Assembly (NCBI GenBank): GCA_022376925.1
Contig: JAIOJX010000003.1
Coordinates: 40,409,874-40,473,873, forward strand
Direction: 5' to 3'
DNA: 64,000 nt
DNA from: Tragulus kanchil
Taxonomy: Eukaryota; Chordata; Mammalia; Artiodactyla; Tragulidae
Shown in pieces: positions 1 to 12,002 of this stretch. Below the pieces are notes generated by a model. The model did not search any database. It was not told where the DNA came from and worked only from the letters and a program-made list of their open reading frames with translations. Made by a program: the position numbers and the translations under genes. Numbering within the stretch: the first letter of the stretch is position 1; every line of letters begins with the position of its first letter.

Positions 1-54
1 AGTCTCCTGCATTGCATACAGATTCTTTACTGCTGAACCACCAGGGTAACCCCA
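1..54 (-). mobile_element. Bov-tA SINE fragment, tRNA-like head, cut by window start
   Basis: Read on the minus strand this is the ordinary Bov-tA head: a proline-rich-looking 'accaccagg' end, the 'taaagaatctg' stretch and the 'tgcaatgcaggag' stretch are visible. The body lies outside the window. Ruminant-specific non-autonomous element. Confidence 0.7.
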
Positions 55-59
55 AAGTT

Positions 60-896
60 TTATAATAAAGCTTTGATAATTAAGACAGTGTAGTATTAGT
101 GAAAAGGGTAGAGAAGGTCCAGAACAGAAATGGCAGAACTAGAATGAAAGAGAAAATCCAGAAACAAACCCAGACATATAAATACACTTTATATTACAGA
201 AATGGTACTGAAAAAAAATGACATTGGTAAAGGATGGGATTTTCAGTAGATGATCCTGAATTAATTGGATAAGCACCTGGAATCAACTGAAGGCTGACTC
301 CTAACTCTGACCATATATAAAAATCAATTCCAGATGGATTATTGATTTAATGTTAATGGTACAAGAATAAGGCTTCTAAAAAATAAGGCAAGAAGTTGTC
401 TTCAAAGATTTCCTAAACAGAACTAAAAGAATCATAAATAAAAACTAAGAAATTTTGTATCTTAAAAGAAATCTTCTAGAAAGTCTAAGAGGTTAAGCAT
501 AGACTGAGAGAAAATACTTTCTGAAACATTTGTAAACAGGTGACACTTATGCCAAGTATATAAAGAATTTCTCAATAGAAAAATGAGCAAAAGTCTAAGA
601 CATCTCATAGAGAGGTTATGTCAATGGCCGGTAAACATAGGAAAACATTCTAGTCTCACTAGTTATCAGGAACAGCAAAATAAAATGTGGTATAACACTA
701 TACACCCCTAAAACCAAATTTATAGTAGCCTAAGTCACGAAGATTGACAAAACTAAGGGGTACTGAAGAAATGCAAGAACTGGAAATTCTGTATACTTCT
801 GGAGGGAAGGCAAATTGCAAAAAAAAATTATTTTGGAAAACTATATGGCAAGAGAGGGACATAAGAGGGAACTTTTGAAGTAATGGGAATATGCTG
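60..896 (+). mobile_element. Old, degenerate L1 ORF2/3' fragment
   Basis: The order of recognisable blocks follows the 3' third of mammalian L1 ORF2: a stretch like 'aaaatcaattccagatggatta' near 330, a block near 580 equivalent to the conserved 'gggcaaaggatatgaac' region, then 'ataacactatacacc' near 692 that corresponds to the conserved 'gagataccatctcacacc' stretch. Many stops and indels make it an ancient copy with no coding capacity. From 468 on it lies inside the first tandem duplication, so part of it recurs at 1562-1990. Family name within L1M cannot be given without a repeat library. Confidence 0.55.
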
Positions 897-1230
897 TTTT
901 TTTTTTTTTTTTTTAAGATTTATTTATTTATTTATTTTGGGCGGGGGTCGGGTTGGGGGGGGGGGGGGGCGGGCCACTTCTATTGGTCTTTCATTTCTGT
1001 GTTTTCATCTGTCTTCGTTCTTTGGCTCCTGTGGGCTTTCCATCGCGGTGGTGTCTGTTGTTGCAGAGCGCCGGTTCTGGGCGTATGCGCACCAGAGCTC
1101 CGGCTCGGTGATTGGACACATCAGTCCAGCCGCTCCGCGGCACGTGGGATCTTCCCAGGCCAGGGATCCAACTGGCGCCCCTTGCACTGCAAGGCGGTGT
1201 ACTTACCCACTGGACCACCAGGGGAAGCCC
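897..1230 (-). mobile_element. CHR-type tRNA-derived SINE (copy in duplication A, left)
   Basis: On the minus strand it starts with the tRNA-like head (A-box-like 'ggtggtccagtgggtaag'), continues through a body containing the block 'ggagctctggtgcgcatacg', ends with 'gaccaatagaagtggcc', a C-rich tract, a TAAA-type repeat and a poly-A tail (poly-T at 897-914 on the plus strand). The C-rich tract is corrupted to an almost pure homopolymer here compared with the copy at 1991-2338. Long reading frames across it are chance products. Confidence 0.75.
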
Positions 1231-1990
1231 AAGCAAGCATTTTAGATGGGTCTGGTCAAGGAACACTTTCTGGAGGAGGTAGTTTTAGCAAGATTATAAT
1301 GAATATATTAAGTGTGTATTGAGCACTGGAGGCTAGTGATTAGATAAGGTTGGAATACTTAAAATTAAATCATCATTGAATAAGTGAATGTTGGATACAG
1401 ACTGTGTAAGCCTAAGGAGAGTGGGGACCCACAAAGGTTTTGAGCCAAGAGATGATATGATTTTCTCCCCTAAGAAAAAGTTAGTCACTCATTCCTTCCA
1501 TACTATGTATCTTAATCAAATTCTGATATGAATTATAGTTTGTTCTTCCTATACTTACCTTGAAATCTTCTAGAAAGTCTAAGAGGTTAAGCATAGACTG
1601 AGAGAAAATACTTTCTGAAACATTTGTAAACAGGTGACACTTATGCCAAGTATATAAAGAATTTCTCAATAGAAAAATGAGCAAAAGTCTAAGACATCTC
1701 ATAGAGAGGTTATGTCAATGGCCGGTAAACATAGGAAAACATTCTAGTCTCACTAGTTATCAGGAACAGCAAAATAAAATGTGGTATAACACTATACACC
1801 CCTAAAACCAAATTTATAGTAGCCTAAGTCACGAAGATTGACAAAACTAAGGGGTACTGAAGAAATGCAAGAACTGGAAATTCTGTATACTTCTGGAGGG
1901 AAGGCAAATTGCAAAAAAAAATTATTTTGGAAAACTATATGGCAAGAGAGGGACATAAGAGGGAACTTTTGAAGTAATGGGAATATGCTG

Positions 1991-2338
1991 TTTTTTTTTT
2001 TTTTTTTTAAGATTTATTTATTTATTTATTTTGGGCGGGGGTCGGGTTGGGGAGGGAGGGGAGCGGGCGGGCCACTTCTATTGGTCTTTCATTTCTGTGT
2101 TTTCATCTGTCTTCGTTCTTTGGCTCCTGTGGGCTTTCCATCGCGGTGGTGTCTGTTGTTGCAGAGCGCCGGTTCTGGGCGTATGCGCACCAGAGCTCCG
2201 GCTCGGTGATTGGACACATCAGTCCAGCCGCTCCGCGGCACGTGGGATCTTCCCAGGCCAGGGATCCAACTGGCGCCCCTTGCACTGCAAGGCGGTGTAC
2301 TTACCCACTGGACCACCAGGGGAAGCCCAAGCAAGCAT
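1991..2338 (-). mobile_element. CHR-type tRNA-derived SINE (copy in duplication A, right)
   Basis: Same element as at 897-1230. Its C-rich tract between SINE body and A tail agrees closely with the tract of an independent insertion at 25488-25517, so this right-hand version is likely the correct sequence. Pol III promoter boxes of the tRNA-like head are recognisable at the right end. Confidence 0.75.
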
Positions 2339-2660
2339 TTTAGATGGGTCTGGTCAAGGAACACTTTCTGGAGGAGGTAGTTTTAGCAAGATTATAATGA
2401 ATATATTAAGTGTGTATTGAGCACTGGAGGCTAGTGATTAGATAAGGTTGGAATACTTAAAATTAAATCATCATTGAATAAGTGAATGTTGGATACAGAC
2501 TGTGTAAGCCTAAGGAGAGTGGGGACCCACAAAAGGTTTTGAGCCAAGAGATGATATGATTTTCTCCCCTAAGAAAAAGTTAGTCACTCATTCCTTCCAT
2601 ACTATGTATCTTAATCAAATTCTGATATGAATTATAGTTTGTTCTTCCTATACTTACCTT

Positions 2661-3111
2661 GCTCATTAGACAATAACTAACCCTTTTGAAGTGAAGCATT
2701 AATTAACAGTTGTCTTTATTTATCCTAGGACATCCAGATTAGAGTCTTACAGTTAGCTCTTGTTGTGTTGAGTTTAATCAATCAAAAAATTAGTTAGCAA
2801 TACAGGCAAAATAAAGACACTCCTCAACAAATGTATAATGAATCTAGAGTCATGGTTTTAATGAGTTAATCGTGAGATTATGGTAGTGAAAACAGATGAT
2901 GAGAAATGCTAGGGAAAAAAAAAAATCAAAATAGGGTTCCTAGTGATCCTAAGAGGAAGGAAGACCCTGAGCTGTCTCATGGATCAATCAGTTAGAGAAC
3001 TCAGAACCAGAGTGTCAGCGCTTGAAGACTTCTTGGCTCCTGAATTGGTAATGAGTCAGAAATGCTTTGTAGATTGGAGACTAGCTCCTCTAGGACCATG
3101 TAGGTTGGTCT
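2661..3111. other. Unassigned AT-rich sequence
   Basis: No convincing repeat, exon or RNA gene is seen. It is AT-rich with a short A run near 2914. Confidence 0.5.
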
Positions 3112-3420
3112 TTGGGGCTTTTCTGGTAGCTCAGCTGGTAAAGAATCTGTCTGCAATGCAGGAGACCCCAATTTGAATCCTGGGTCAGGAAGATCCTCTG
3201 GAGAAGGGAGAGGCTACCCACTCCAGTATTCTTGGACTTCCCTGGTGGCTCAGACACTAAAGAATTCACCTGCAATGCGGGAGACCTGGGTTTGACCCCT
3301 GGGTTAGGAAGATCCCCTGACGGAGGATACTCTTGCCTGGAGAACAGGCAAGGCTGGTGGAATACAGGCCATGGGGTCACAGACAGTCGGATACGACAGA
3401 GCAACTAAGCACAGCACAGC
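3112..3420 (+). mobile_element. Bov-tA SINE, head-body-head-body dimer
   Basis: Two tRNA-like heads are visible, 'ggtagctcagctggtaaag' at 3125 and 'ggtggctcagacactaaag' at 3244, each followed by the Bov-A body with 'gaagatcctctggagaag' / 'gaagatcccctg' and the 'actccagtattcttg' block. The terminal 'gagcaactaagcaca' tail is typical. This dimer is common in ruminants. Confidence 0.85.
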
Positions 3421-4007
3421 ATAGGTTGCTGTTTATGTACTCTCACCATAACAGTATTTACTTTCTTTTGGAAATTAATAGATAAATCTAGTATCATAAT
3501 TAGTTTGCAGAGTCATGAGATGAAACATGCTCTGTAAGAAGCAGCAAATTACATACATTCAACCGTTTAGCTGTTTTCAGTTTCTAATCATTACTACTGA
3601 AAATATTCAAAAATAAGCGATAAAAAGAGAAGCATTCATTTTTCTTATAGCTTTTAACCAGCTTAATGATCTTTAAAGTGGCTTTTGGTGTATTTAAATG
3701 AGGAAGCATTACTCTGTAGCTTTAGTAAAACAGACCTGAGTAAACCTGTCTCCTTGACCGTGGTCAAGATATATTTCCTCTTTACTGAGTAGTCTCAAAG
3801 ACAGCATTAAATGCACATACAACATCCCGTATAATAGTTAGACCATAGTAGGTATTCAATAAATGTTAATTTTCCATCAAGTATACTAAACCAGGTAAAA
3901 CACAAGTTAATACATTATGAATCAGGTAAAGATTTTTTTCCATACAGATATGTTGCTTTCAAATAATTCTGACCCTACTAAGCAGATATAATTGTATATA
4001 TGTCATT
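3421..4007. other. Unassigned single-copy-looking sequence
   Basis: AT-rich. A stretch near 3838-3872 ('gaccatagtaggtattcaataaatgtt') looks like the end of a MIR or L2 element on the plus strand, but the rest is not recognised. Confidence 0.4.
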
Positions 4008-4140
4008 AGTTGTTGTTGATTAGTAACTAAGTTGTGTCTGATGCTTCAGCAACCCCATGGACTGTGACCTAACAGTCTCCTCTAACTAGGTTTTCTCTGA
4101 GCAAGAATGCTGGGGTGAGTTGCCATTTCCTTTTCCAATA
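4008..4140 (-). mobile_element. Bov-A / BovB 3'-end fragment
   Basis: Antisense Bov-A body: 'gtgtctgatgcttcagcaa', 'ccccatggactgt', then 'gagttgccatttcctttt'. Diverged and truncated. Confidence 0.65.
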
Positions 4141-5616
4141 TATGTCATTACATTTATTAATAATTATATTACATTTGTTATTTAAATTAAATTATAATAA
4201 TTCACTTAAATTATTATGACAATTAAATTATCTTTTATAACTTAATATCCAGTCCTTCTCATCTTTGTCATCTTTAACTTCTTAGAATCTCATACTAAAT
4301 ACATTCCAAATAGAGATACTCCTTTTTAGGACGTCAGAGGCATTATCCTACATTATTGTCAAAGCAGCTACTACAGAATTTTAGTCAGTCTTTTAGAACT
4401 ATATTAGCAAGGAGAGACCATAGTTTGCACCAGGATAAAAGCTATACCATGTATAGTAGGAATGTGGTCCAGTTCTAGTATCTGTATTACTATGTACATA
4501 GTATACTGAATCAAAGATAAAATCTGTTTAACTATAATAAAATCCAGTATGACCAAGTGACTGTTACAAGTAATATATAACTGCAATAATCAAAAAGGAA
4601 GTCACAAGGTATATTGCCATCAGGAAAACAAACTTGCACTAGGTCATTGCTTTGGCAACCATAGGGTTCAGTGGATTTCCTATAAGGAGTAATTATAAGT
4701 CACAGTTGTACCAACTTCTAAATGTCATAAGTCTACCTCACCTAATTAGCCATTCTGTTAAACTATTTTGCTCATTGGTGTTTTGGTATAAATAAATAAA
4801 TAAGCAAATGAGTTATTAGGACAATGAACTAACTTGCCTCCTGATAAATTCCGATATCATGTATATGCCAGATTTCCTTCCAAATCAAGGATTTCTTTAA
4901 TATATTTACTCTTAATATGTATAGCAGGAGATGCACTTATTATGTTTCCCAAAAAAGATGGGCCACATTCTATTAATATATAGTTTTAAATTGCAGATTA
5001 TTTTTAGTTTTTAATAGGGGAGAAGCATGTTAGCAAGACCCTTCCTGCCTGTGTTTATATTAGTGCCTTCTAATATAACTGTCTATTGCTGCATGAGCTG
5101 TGTCTGAGCAGACTGTCAGTTACGTGGGAGGTTTCCTTTCTTTCCCCTACTCTGTTTCCATGATGACTCTTATTTGACGGATGCTGTGTGAGGGAGAATG
5201 TGGTGTTTGGTTGACGTGTGGTGGGCAAGGAAACTATTGCATTCTCAAATAAATGACAGAAATTCCTTCCTGACAAAAGAGGGAAACATTCAAAATGAAT
5301 TCTCACTGAATACACCTGCAGAAGATAAACAAGTCACTACCATATAAGTAATACATTGATTTCTCTCTGGCAAAAAGTGTCCATTAGTCACCAGTGAGAG
5401 AGAATCCTTAGGTAAGAACAAATCTCAATTTGTGCACTTCCCTGTTGCTACTAAAACTCAAACCTTTTCAGATCTTTCTCTCATGTACACAGGATCTACA
5501 ACTAAAAATAAAACCTAGTCATAAAATGTACAGCTGTACATTTGTGGCATGGTTTGGGAAGCAAGCAAACCCTTCTGAGAAATCTGTGGACTTAGTCCAT
5601 AAAGAATGTCTGTGTT
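4141..5616. other. AT-rich sequence with no recognised feature
   Basis: About 1.5 kb with no recognised repeat and no convincing coding frame. Frames here (up to 81 codons) are what chance would give. Confidence 0.5.
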
Positions 5617-5854
5617 AAAATTGTTGTTTGGTCATAAAGTCCTGTCCAACTGTCTGCAACCGCATGAACCACAAGACACCAGACTTCCCTGTCCTCCACT
5701 ATCTTCTGGAGTTTTCTCAAACTTATGTCCACTGAGGCAGTGATGCCATCCAACCATCTTATCCTCTGTTGGCCCTTCTCCTCCTGACCTCAAATTTTCC
5801 CAGAATCAGGGTCTTTTCCAATGAGTCAACTCTTGGCATCAGATAGTCAAAGTA

Positions 5855-6469
5855 TTAGAGTTTCAGCTTCAACATCAGTCCTTCCAATGAATATTCAGGG
5901 TTGATAACCTTTAGGATTGACTGGTTTGATCTCTTTGTAGTACAAGAGATTCTAACGAGCCTTCTCCAACACCACAGTTCAAATGCGTCAATTCTTTGGC
6001 ACTCAGCCTTCTTTATTGTCCAACTCTCATATCCATACGTGATTACTGGAAAAACAATAGCTTTGACTATACAGAACTTTGTCAGCAAAGTAATGTCTCT
6101 CCTTTTAAATACACTGTCTAGGTTTGTTATAGCTTTTCTTTTAAGGAGCAAGTGACTTTCAATTTTGTGTCTGCAGTAACTGTGCACAGTGATTTTGGAG
6201 CCGAAGAAAATAAAATATGCCACTGTTTCCATTGTTTGCCCATATATTTGCCATGAAGTTATGGGACCAGATGCCATAACCTTAATATTTTGAGTGTTCA
6301 GTTTTAAGTCAGCGTTTTCACTTTCCTTTGTCACCTTCACCAAGAGGCTCTTTAGTTTCTCTTTGCTTTCATCCATAAGGGTGGTGTTATCTGCATATCT
6401 GAGCTTACTGATATTTCTCCCAATAAACTTGATTCCAGCTTGTGATTCATCCAGCTCAGCACTTTGCAT
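5855..6469 (-). pseudogene. BovB reverse transcriptase C-terminal fragment (left copy)
   Basis: 204 codons encode the end of the BovB ORF: RT palm with the motif LRYADN at residues 23-28, where active RTE enzymes have YADD, then the block MASGPITSW, the conserved ITYGYESWT block and the C-terminal PEYSLEGLMLKLKL. The second catalytic aspartate is replaced by asparagine, so it cannot be an active polymerase. Upstream frame is broken. Recurs at 6959-7573 with one residue changed (Cys to Arg in ELWCWRRL). Confidence 0.85.
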
Positions 6470-6958
6470 AATGTACTCTGCCTATAAGTTAAATAAGCAG
6501 GGTGACAATATACACTTTTCATGTACACCTTTCTCAATTTTGAGCTAGTTCATTGTATGATGTCTTGTTCTAACTGTTGCTTCATGTCCTGCATTCAGGT
6601 TTCTCAGGAGACAGGTAAGGTAGTCTGGTATTCCCTTCTCTTTAAGAATTTTCCGCGTTTGTTGTGATCCACACAATGAAAGATTTTAGGATAGCCAATA
6701 AAGCAGAAGTCGATGTTTTCTGGAATTCCCTTGCATTTTCTATGATCCAGCAGATGTTGGCAATTTGATTTTTGCTTTTTAACAACAAGACACCAGACTT
6801 CCCTGTCCTCCACTTTGAGCTCAAACTTATGTCCACTGAGGCAGTGATGCCATCCAACCATCTTATCCTCTGTTGGCCCTTCTCCTCCTGACCTCAAATT
6901 TTCCCAGAATCAGGGTCTTTTCCAATGAGTCAACTCTTGGCATCAGATAGTCAAAGTA

Positions 6959-7573
6959 TTAGAGTTTCAGCTTCAACATCAGTCCTTCCAATGAATATTC
7001 AGGGTTGATAACCTTTAGGATTGACTGGTTTGATCTCTTTGTAGTACAAGAGATTCTAACGAGCCTTCTCCAACGCCACAGTTCAAATGCGTCAATTCTT
7101 TGGCACTCAGCCTTCTTTATTGTCCAACTCTCATATCCATACGTGATTACTGGAAAAACAATAGCTTTGACTATACAGAACTTTGTCAGCAAAGTAATGT
7201 CTCTCCTTTTAAATACACTGTCTAGGTTTGTTATAGCTTTTCTTTTAAGGAGCAAGTGACTTTCAATTTTGTGTCTGCAGTAACTGTGCACAGTGATTTT
7301 GGAGCCGAAGAAAATAAAATATGCCACTGTTTCCATTGTTTGCCCATATATTTGCCATGAAGTTATGGGACCAGATGCCATAACCTTAATATTTTGAGTG
7401 TTCAGTTTTAAGTCAGCGTTTTCACTCTCCTTTGTCACCTTCACCAAGAGGCTCTTTAGTTTCTCTTTGCTTTCATCCATAAGGGTGGTGTTATCTGCAT
7501 ATCTGAGCTTACTGATATTTCTCCCAATAAACTTGATTCCAGCTTGTGATTCATCCAGCTCAGCACTTTGCAT
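6959..7573 (-). pseudogene. BovB reverse transcriptase C-terminal fragment (right copy)
   Basis: Same 204-codon fragment as at 5855-6469, offset by 1104 bases, with the same defective YADN motif. Identity of the inactivating change in both copies shows the duplication came after the decay of the element, or is artificial. Confidence 0.85.
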
Positions 7574-8228
7574 AATGTACTCTGCCTATAAGTTAAATAA
7601 GCAGGGTGACAATATACACTTTTCATGTACACCTTTCTCAATTTTGAGCTAGTTCATTGTATGATGTCTTGTTCTAACTGTTGCTTCATGTCCTGCATTC
7701 AGGTTTCTCAGGAGACAGGTAAGGTAGTCTGGTATTCCCTTCTCTTTAAGAATTTTCCGCAGTTTGTTGTGATCCACACAATGAAAGATTTTAGGATAGC
7801 CAATAAAGCAGAAGTCGATGTTTTTCTGGAATTCCCTTGCATTTTTCTATGATCCAGCAGATGTTGGCAATTTGATTTCTGGTTCCTCTGCCTTTTCTAA
7901 ATTCAGCTTCTACATCTGAAAGGTCTTGGTTCTTCTACTGTTGAAACCTAACTTGAAGAATTTTAAGCATTGCTTTGCTAGCATGTGAAAAGAGTGCAAT
8001 TGCGTGGAAGTGTGAACATTCTTTGGCCTTGCCTTCTTTGGGATTGGAATGAAAATTGACCTTTTTCCATTCACGTGGCCTCTGCTGAGATTTCCAAATT
8101 TTTTACTATATTAAGTGCAGCACTTTAACAGCATTATATTTTAGGACTTAAAATAGCTCGGCTGGAATTCCATCACTTCCACTAGCTTTGTTCATAATAA
8201 TGCTTCCTAAGGCCCACTTGACTTCACA

Positions 8229-8750
8229 CTAAAAGATGTCTGGTTCTAGGTGAGTGATCACACCATCATGGTCATTTAGCTCAATAAGATCTTTTTTGTA
8301 TAGTTGTTCTGTGTATCCGTGCCACCTCTTCTTAATCTCTTCTGCTTCTGTTAGGTCCTTACCATTTCTGTCTTTTATCATGCCCATCCTTTCATGAAAT
8401 TTTTCCTTGAGAACTCCAGTTTTCTTGAATAGGTCTCTTGTCTTTCCTGTTCTACTGTTTTCCTCTGTATCTTTGCATTTTTCATTTAAGGTCTTCTTCT
8501 CTCTCCTTGCTATTCTCTGGAACTCTTCGTTCAGTTTGGTATATCTTTCCCTTTCTCCCTTGCCTTTCACTCCTCTTCTTTCAGTTATTTGTAAAATCTC
8601 TACAGACAACCACTCTGCCTTCTTACATTTGTTTATCTTTCGGATGTTTTTGGTCACTGCCTCCTGTTCAGTGTTACTAACTTCCACCCATAATTCTTTA
8701 GGCACTCTGTCTACCAAATCTAATCCCTTGAATCCATTCATCACCTCCAC
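8229..8750 (-). pseudogene. BovB ORF middle part (endonuclease-RT linker)
   Basis: 173 codons of BovB between endonuclease and RT. It is lysine/glutamate rich and ends with the block KKRWHGYTEQLYKKDL, which in RTE elements leads into the reverse transcriptase. No start codon logic applies, since this is a broken fragment of one long ORF. Part of it recurs at 9459-9848. Confidence 0.8.
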
Positions 8751-10630
8751 TGTATAATCATAAGGGATTTGATCTAAGTCATACCTGGATGGCCTAGGGT
8801 TTTCCCTATTTTCCCTACTTCAATTTAAGTCTGAATTTTGCAATAAGGAGCTGATGATCTGAGTCACAGTCACAGCTGACTGTGTAGAGTTTCTCCATCT
8901 TTGGCTGCAAATAACATAATCTGATTTTGATATTGACCTTCTGGTGATATACATGTGTAGAACTGTATCTTGTGTTGTTGGAAGAAGGTGTTTGCTAGTG
9001 ACCAGTGTGTTTTCTTGACAAAACTCTGTTAACCTTTGCCTTGCTTCATTTTTGCTCCAAGCCCAAACTTGCCAGTTACTCCAGGTGTCTTTTGATTTCC
9101 TACTTCCGCATTCCTATCCCCTATGATGAAAAGGACACTCTTTTTGGTATTAGTTCTAGAAACTGTTGTAGAAATTCATAGAGCTGGTCAACTTGAGCTT
9201 TTTTGACATCAGTAATTGGGGCATAGCCACAAATTGTAATGTTGATTGGTTTGCTTTGAAAACAAATCTAGATTATTCTATCATTTTTGAGATAGCACCC
9301 AAGTACTGCATTTCAGACCATTTTGTTGATTATGAAGACTGCTCCATTTCTTCTAAGGGATTCTTGCCCACAGTAGTAAATATAATAGGTATCTGAATTA
9401 AATTTCCCCTTTCCTGTCCATGTTAGTTCAGTAATCCCTAAAATGTCAGTGTTCACTCTTACCATCTTCTGTTTAGCCGTGTCCAATTTACCTTGATTAA
9501 TGGACCTAAAAAATCCAGGTTCCTGTGTAAAACTCTTGTCTTTCCTGTTCTACTGTTTTCCTCTGTATCTTTGCATTTTTCATTTAAGGTCTTCTTCTCT
9601 CTCCTTGCTATTCTCTGGAACTCTTCGTTCAGTTTGGTATATCTTTCCCTTTCTCCCTTGCCTTTCACTCCTCTTCTTTCAGTTATTTGTAAAATCTCTA
9701 CAGACAACCACTCTGCCTTCTTACATTTGTTTATCTTTCGGATGTTTTTGGTCACTGCCTCCTGTTCAGTGTTACTAACTTCCACCCATAATTCTTTAGG
9801 CACTCTGTCTACCAAATCTAATCCCTTGAATCCATTCATCACCTCCACTGTATAATCATAAGGGATTTGATCTAAGTCATACCTGGATGGCCTAGGGTTT
9901 TCCCTATTTTCCCTACTTCAATTTAAGTCTGAATTTTGCAATAAGGAGCTGATGATCTGAGTCACAGTCACAGCTGACTGTGTAGAGTTTCTCCATCTTT
10001 GGCTGCAAATAACATAATCTGATTTTGATATTGACCTTCTGGTGATATACATGTGTAGAACTGTATCTTGTGTTGTTGGAAGAAGGTGTTTGCTAGTGAC
10101 CAGTGTGTTTTCTTGACAAAACTCTGTTAACCTTTGCCTTGCTTCATTTTTGCTCCAAGCCCAAACTTGCCAGTTACTCCAGGTGTCTTTTGATTTCCTA
10201 CTTCCGCATTCCTATCCCCTATGATGAAAAGGACACTCTTTTTGGTATTAGTTCTAGAAACTGTTGTAGAAATTCATAGAGCTGGTCAACTTGAGCTTTT
10301 TTGACATCAGTAATTGGGGCATAGCCACAAATTGTAATGTTGATTGGTTTGCTTTGAAAACAAATCTAGATTATTCTATCATTTTTGAGATAGCACCCAA
10401 GTACTGCATTTCAGACCATTTTGTTGATTATGAAGACTGCTCCATTTCTTCTAAGGGATTCTTGCCCACAGTAGTAAATATAATAGGTATCTGAATTAAA
10501 TTTCCCCTTTCCTGTCCATGTTAGTTCAGTAATCCCTAAAATGTCAGTGTTCACTCTTACCATCTTCTGTTTAGCCGTGTCCAATTTACCTTGATTAATG
10601 GACCTAAAAAATCCAGGTTCCTGTGTAAAA
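8435..10630 (+). repeat. Tandem duplication C (1098 bp x2, inside BovB)
   Basis: Copy 1 is 8435-9532, copy 2 is 9533-10630, directly abutting at the shared word 'ctcttgtctttcctg'. I see no difference between copies on reading. It splits the BovB ORF so that endonuclease and linker sequence repeat out of order. Confidence 0.92.
9459..9848 (-). pseudogene. BovB linker fragment fused at duplication junction
   Basis: 129 codons. The first part repeats the linker seen at 8229-8750, and the last residues run across the duplication junction into endonuclease-region sequence (LGPLIKVNW read in another frame). This chimeric frame is created by the junction and is not a real protein. Confidence 0.75.
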
Positions 10631-10887
10631 TTGTTCTTTACAGGATCAGACTTTACTTTCACCACCACATCCACATTCACCACAGGGCGTCCTTTCTGCT
10701 TTGGCCCAGCCTCTTCATTTTTTCTGGAGCTATTTCTCTGCTCTTTTTGGATAACATATTGGACACCTACCAACCTGGGGTGGGGACCATCTTCTGCTGT
10801 CATATACTTTTTCCTTTTCTTATGTTCATGGGATTCTTGAGAGAAGAAAACTGAAGCAATTCGCCATTCCCTTCTGCAATGGACCAC
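10411..10887 (-). pseudogene. BovB endonuclease N-terminal fragment (left copy)
   Basis: 158 codons. A lysine-rich leader is followed by the start of the APE-like endonuclease with the block TDILGITELTWTGKG, in which the conserved glutamate of the metal-binding site is present, and YYIYYCGQESLRRNGAV. The frame stops before the rest of the domain. Part recurs at 11661-12002. Confidence 0.8.
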
Positions 10888-11660
10888 GTTTGGTCAGAAC
10901 TCTCCACCATGACTCATCTTTCTTGGGTTGCCCTGCATGGAATTACTCAAAGCTTCGTTGATACACTGGCTGTGGGGAAAACTGGGTCTTGCTTTGGTGG
11001 GCAGGGCCAAGCTCAGTAAATCTTTAATACAATTATCTGCTGAAGAGAGGGGATGTGCTCCTCCCTGTTAGTTGTTTGGTCTAAGACAACATGTCCTGGA
11101 GTCTGTAGGCTCTATTGTAGGACTAAAGGAACTAGGCCAACACGTGCCTCCCAGGACTTCTGCTGCCAGTGCCCCTTGTCCGCAAGGCAGGCCACCACCA
11201 ACTTGCACCTCCACGTGAGACTCTCAAACACTCACAGGCAGGTCTGGCTCAGTCTCTTCTGCTTTAAATATTCATCCTAAAATTAAGAATCATAAGATAT
11301 TTTTTACAGAGCATGAATGCCAAGTCAGACTCAAAGAGAAAATTTAAACTGCCATGTTTTACCATCTAAAACATCCTGAGTAAAATTGAATAATATCTAC
11401 TGTGGCATATATAACTGCATGAATTACATGATCCTAGGAAGATGAAACAATTGTGCATCTGATTCCAAGATGAGAGATTTCTGTAGAAAATGCAGAAGAT
11501 GTTGTTTGGGAGTTACACAAAGGGTCTCAAAATCCAGCCTTCATCAAATTCAGAAAGGAACTTCCTTTTCCCCCTCAAGTTCTTTTCCAATACATTCCAA
11601 AGCACCTGGAGCCTTCCAAGATTAAAGTTTCAAGTTCTTTCCCCTCCATATTCAACCATG

Positions 11661-12002
11661 TCAGTTCACTCTTACCATCTTCTGTTTAGCCGTGTCCAAT
11701 TTACCTTGATTAATGGACCTAAAAAATCCAGGTTCCTGTGTAAAATTGTTCTTTACAGGATCAGACTTTACTTTCACCACCACATCCACATTCACCACAG
11801 GGCGTCCTTTCTGCTTTGGCCCAGCCTCTTCATTTTTTCTGGAGCTATTTCTCTGCTCTTTTTGGATAACATATTGGACACCTACCAACCTGGGGTGGGG
11901 ACCATCTTCTGCTGTCATATACTTTTTCCTTTTCTTATGTTCATGGGATTCTTGAGAGAAGAAAACTGAAGCAATTCGCCATTCCCTTCTGCAATGGACC
12001 AC
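11661..12002 (-). pseudogene. BovB endonuclease leader fragment (right copy)
   Basis: 113 codons equal to the first part of the frame at 10411-10887, broken off at the duplication D boundary at 11664. No complete endonuclease domain. Confidence 0.75.

Larger units (their letters stand above)
468..2660 (+). repeat. Tandem duplication A (about 1.1 kb x2)
   Basis: Copy 1 is 468-1561 and copy 2 is 1562-2660, abutting with no spacer. They hold old L1 sequence, a whole CHR-type SINE and about 320 bp of unassigned sequence. The differences I see are a guanine-rich tract (950-972 in copy 1, a run of Gs; 2040-2072 in copy 2, a mixed G/A tract) and one base missing from copy 1 in an A run near 1433. 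Probable assembly overlap, see findings. Confidence 0.9.
5671..7878 (+). repeat. Tandem duplication B (about 1.1 kb x2, inside BovB)
   Basis: Copy 1 is about 5671-6772, copy 2 about 6785-7878, with a short filler between. The first 40 bases of copy 2 are a compressed version of copy 1 (about 10 bases missing). After that the offset is 1104. Copy 1 lacks bases near 6656, 6715 and 6739 that copy 2 has, and copy 2 agrees better with the BovB family there. Confidence 0.9.

Noticed and set aside
883..1322. Overlapping frames of 91-143 codons on both strands
   Set aside because: They read through a SINE and its poly-A tail (runs of Phe and Gly). Chance frames.
3112..3420. tRNA-Glu-like sequences with A- and B-boxes
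   Set aside because: These are heads of Bov-tA and CHR-type SINEs, not tRNA genes. The acceptor stem and anticodon arm are not kept.
4331..4337. CRE-like 'gacgtca'
   Set aside because: A single short match in AT-rich DNA with no supporting context.
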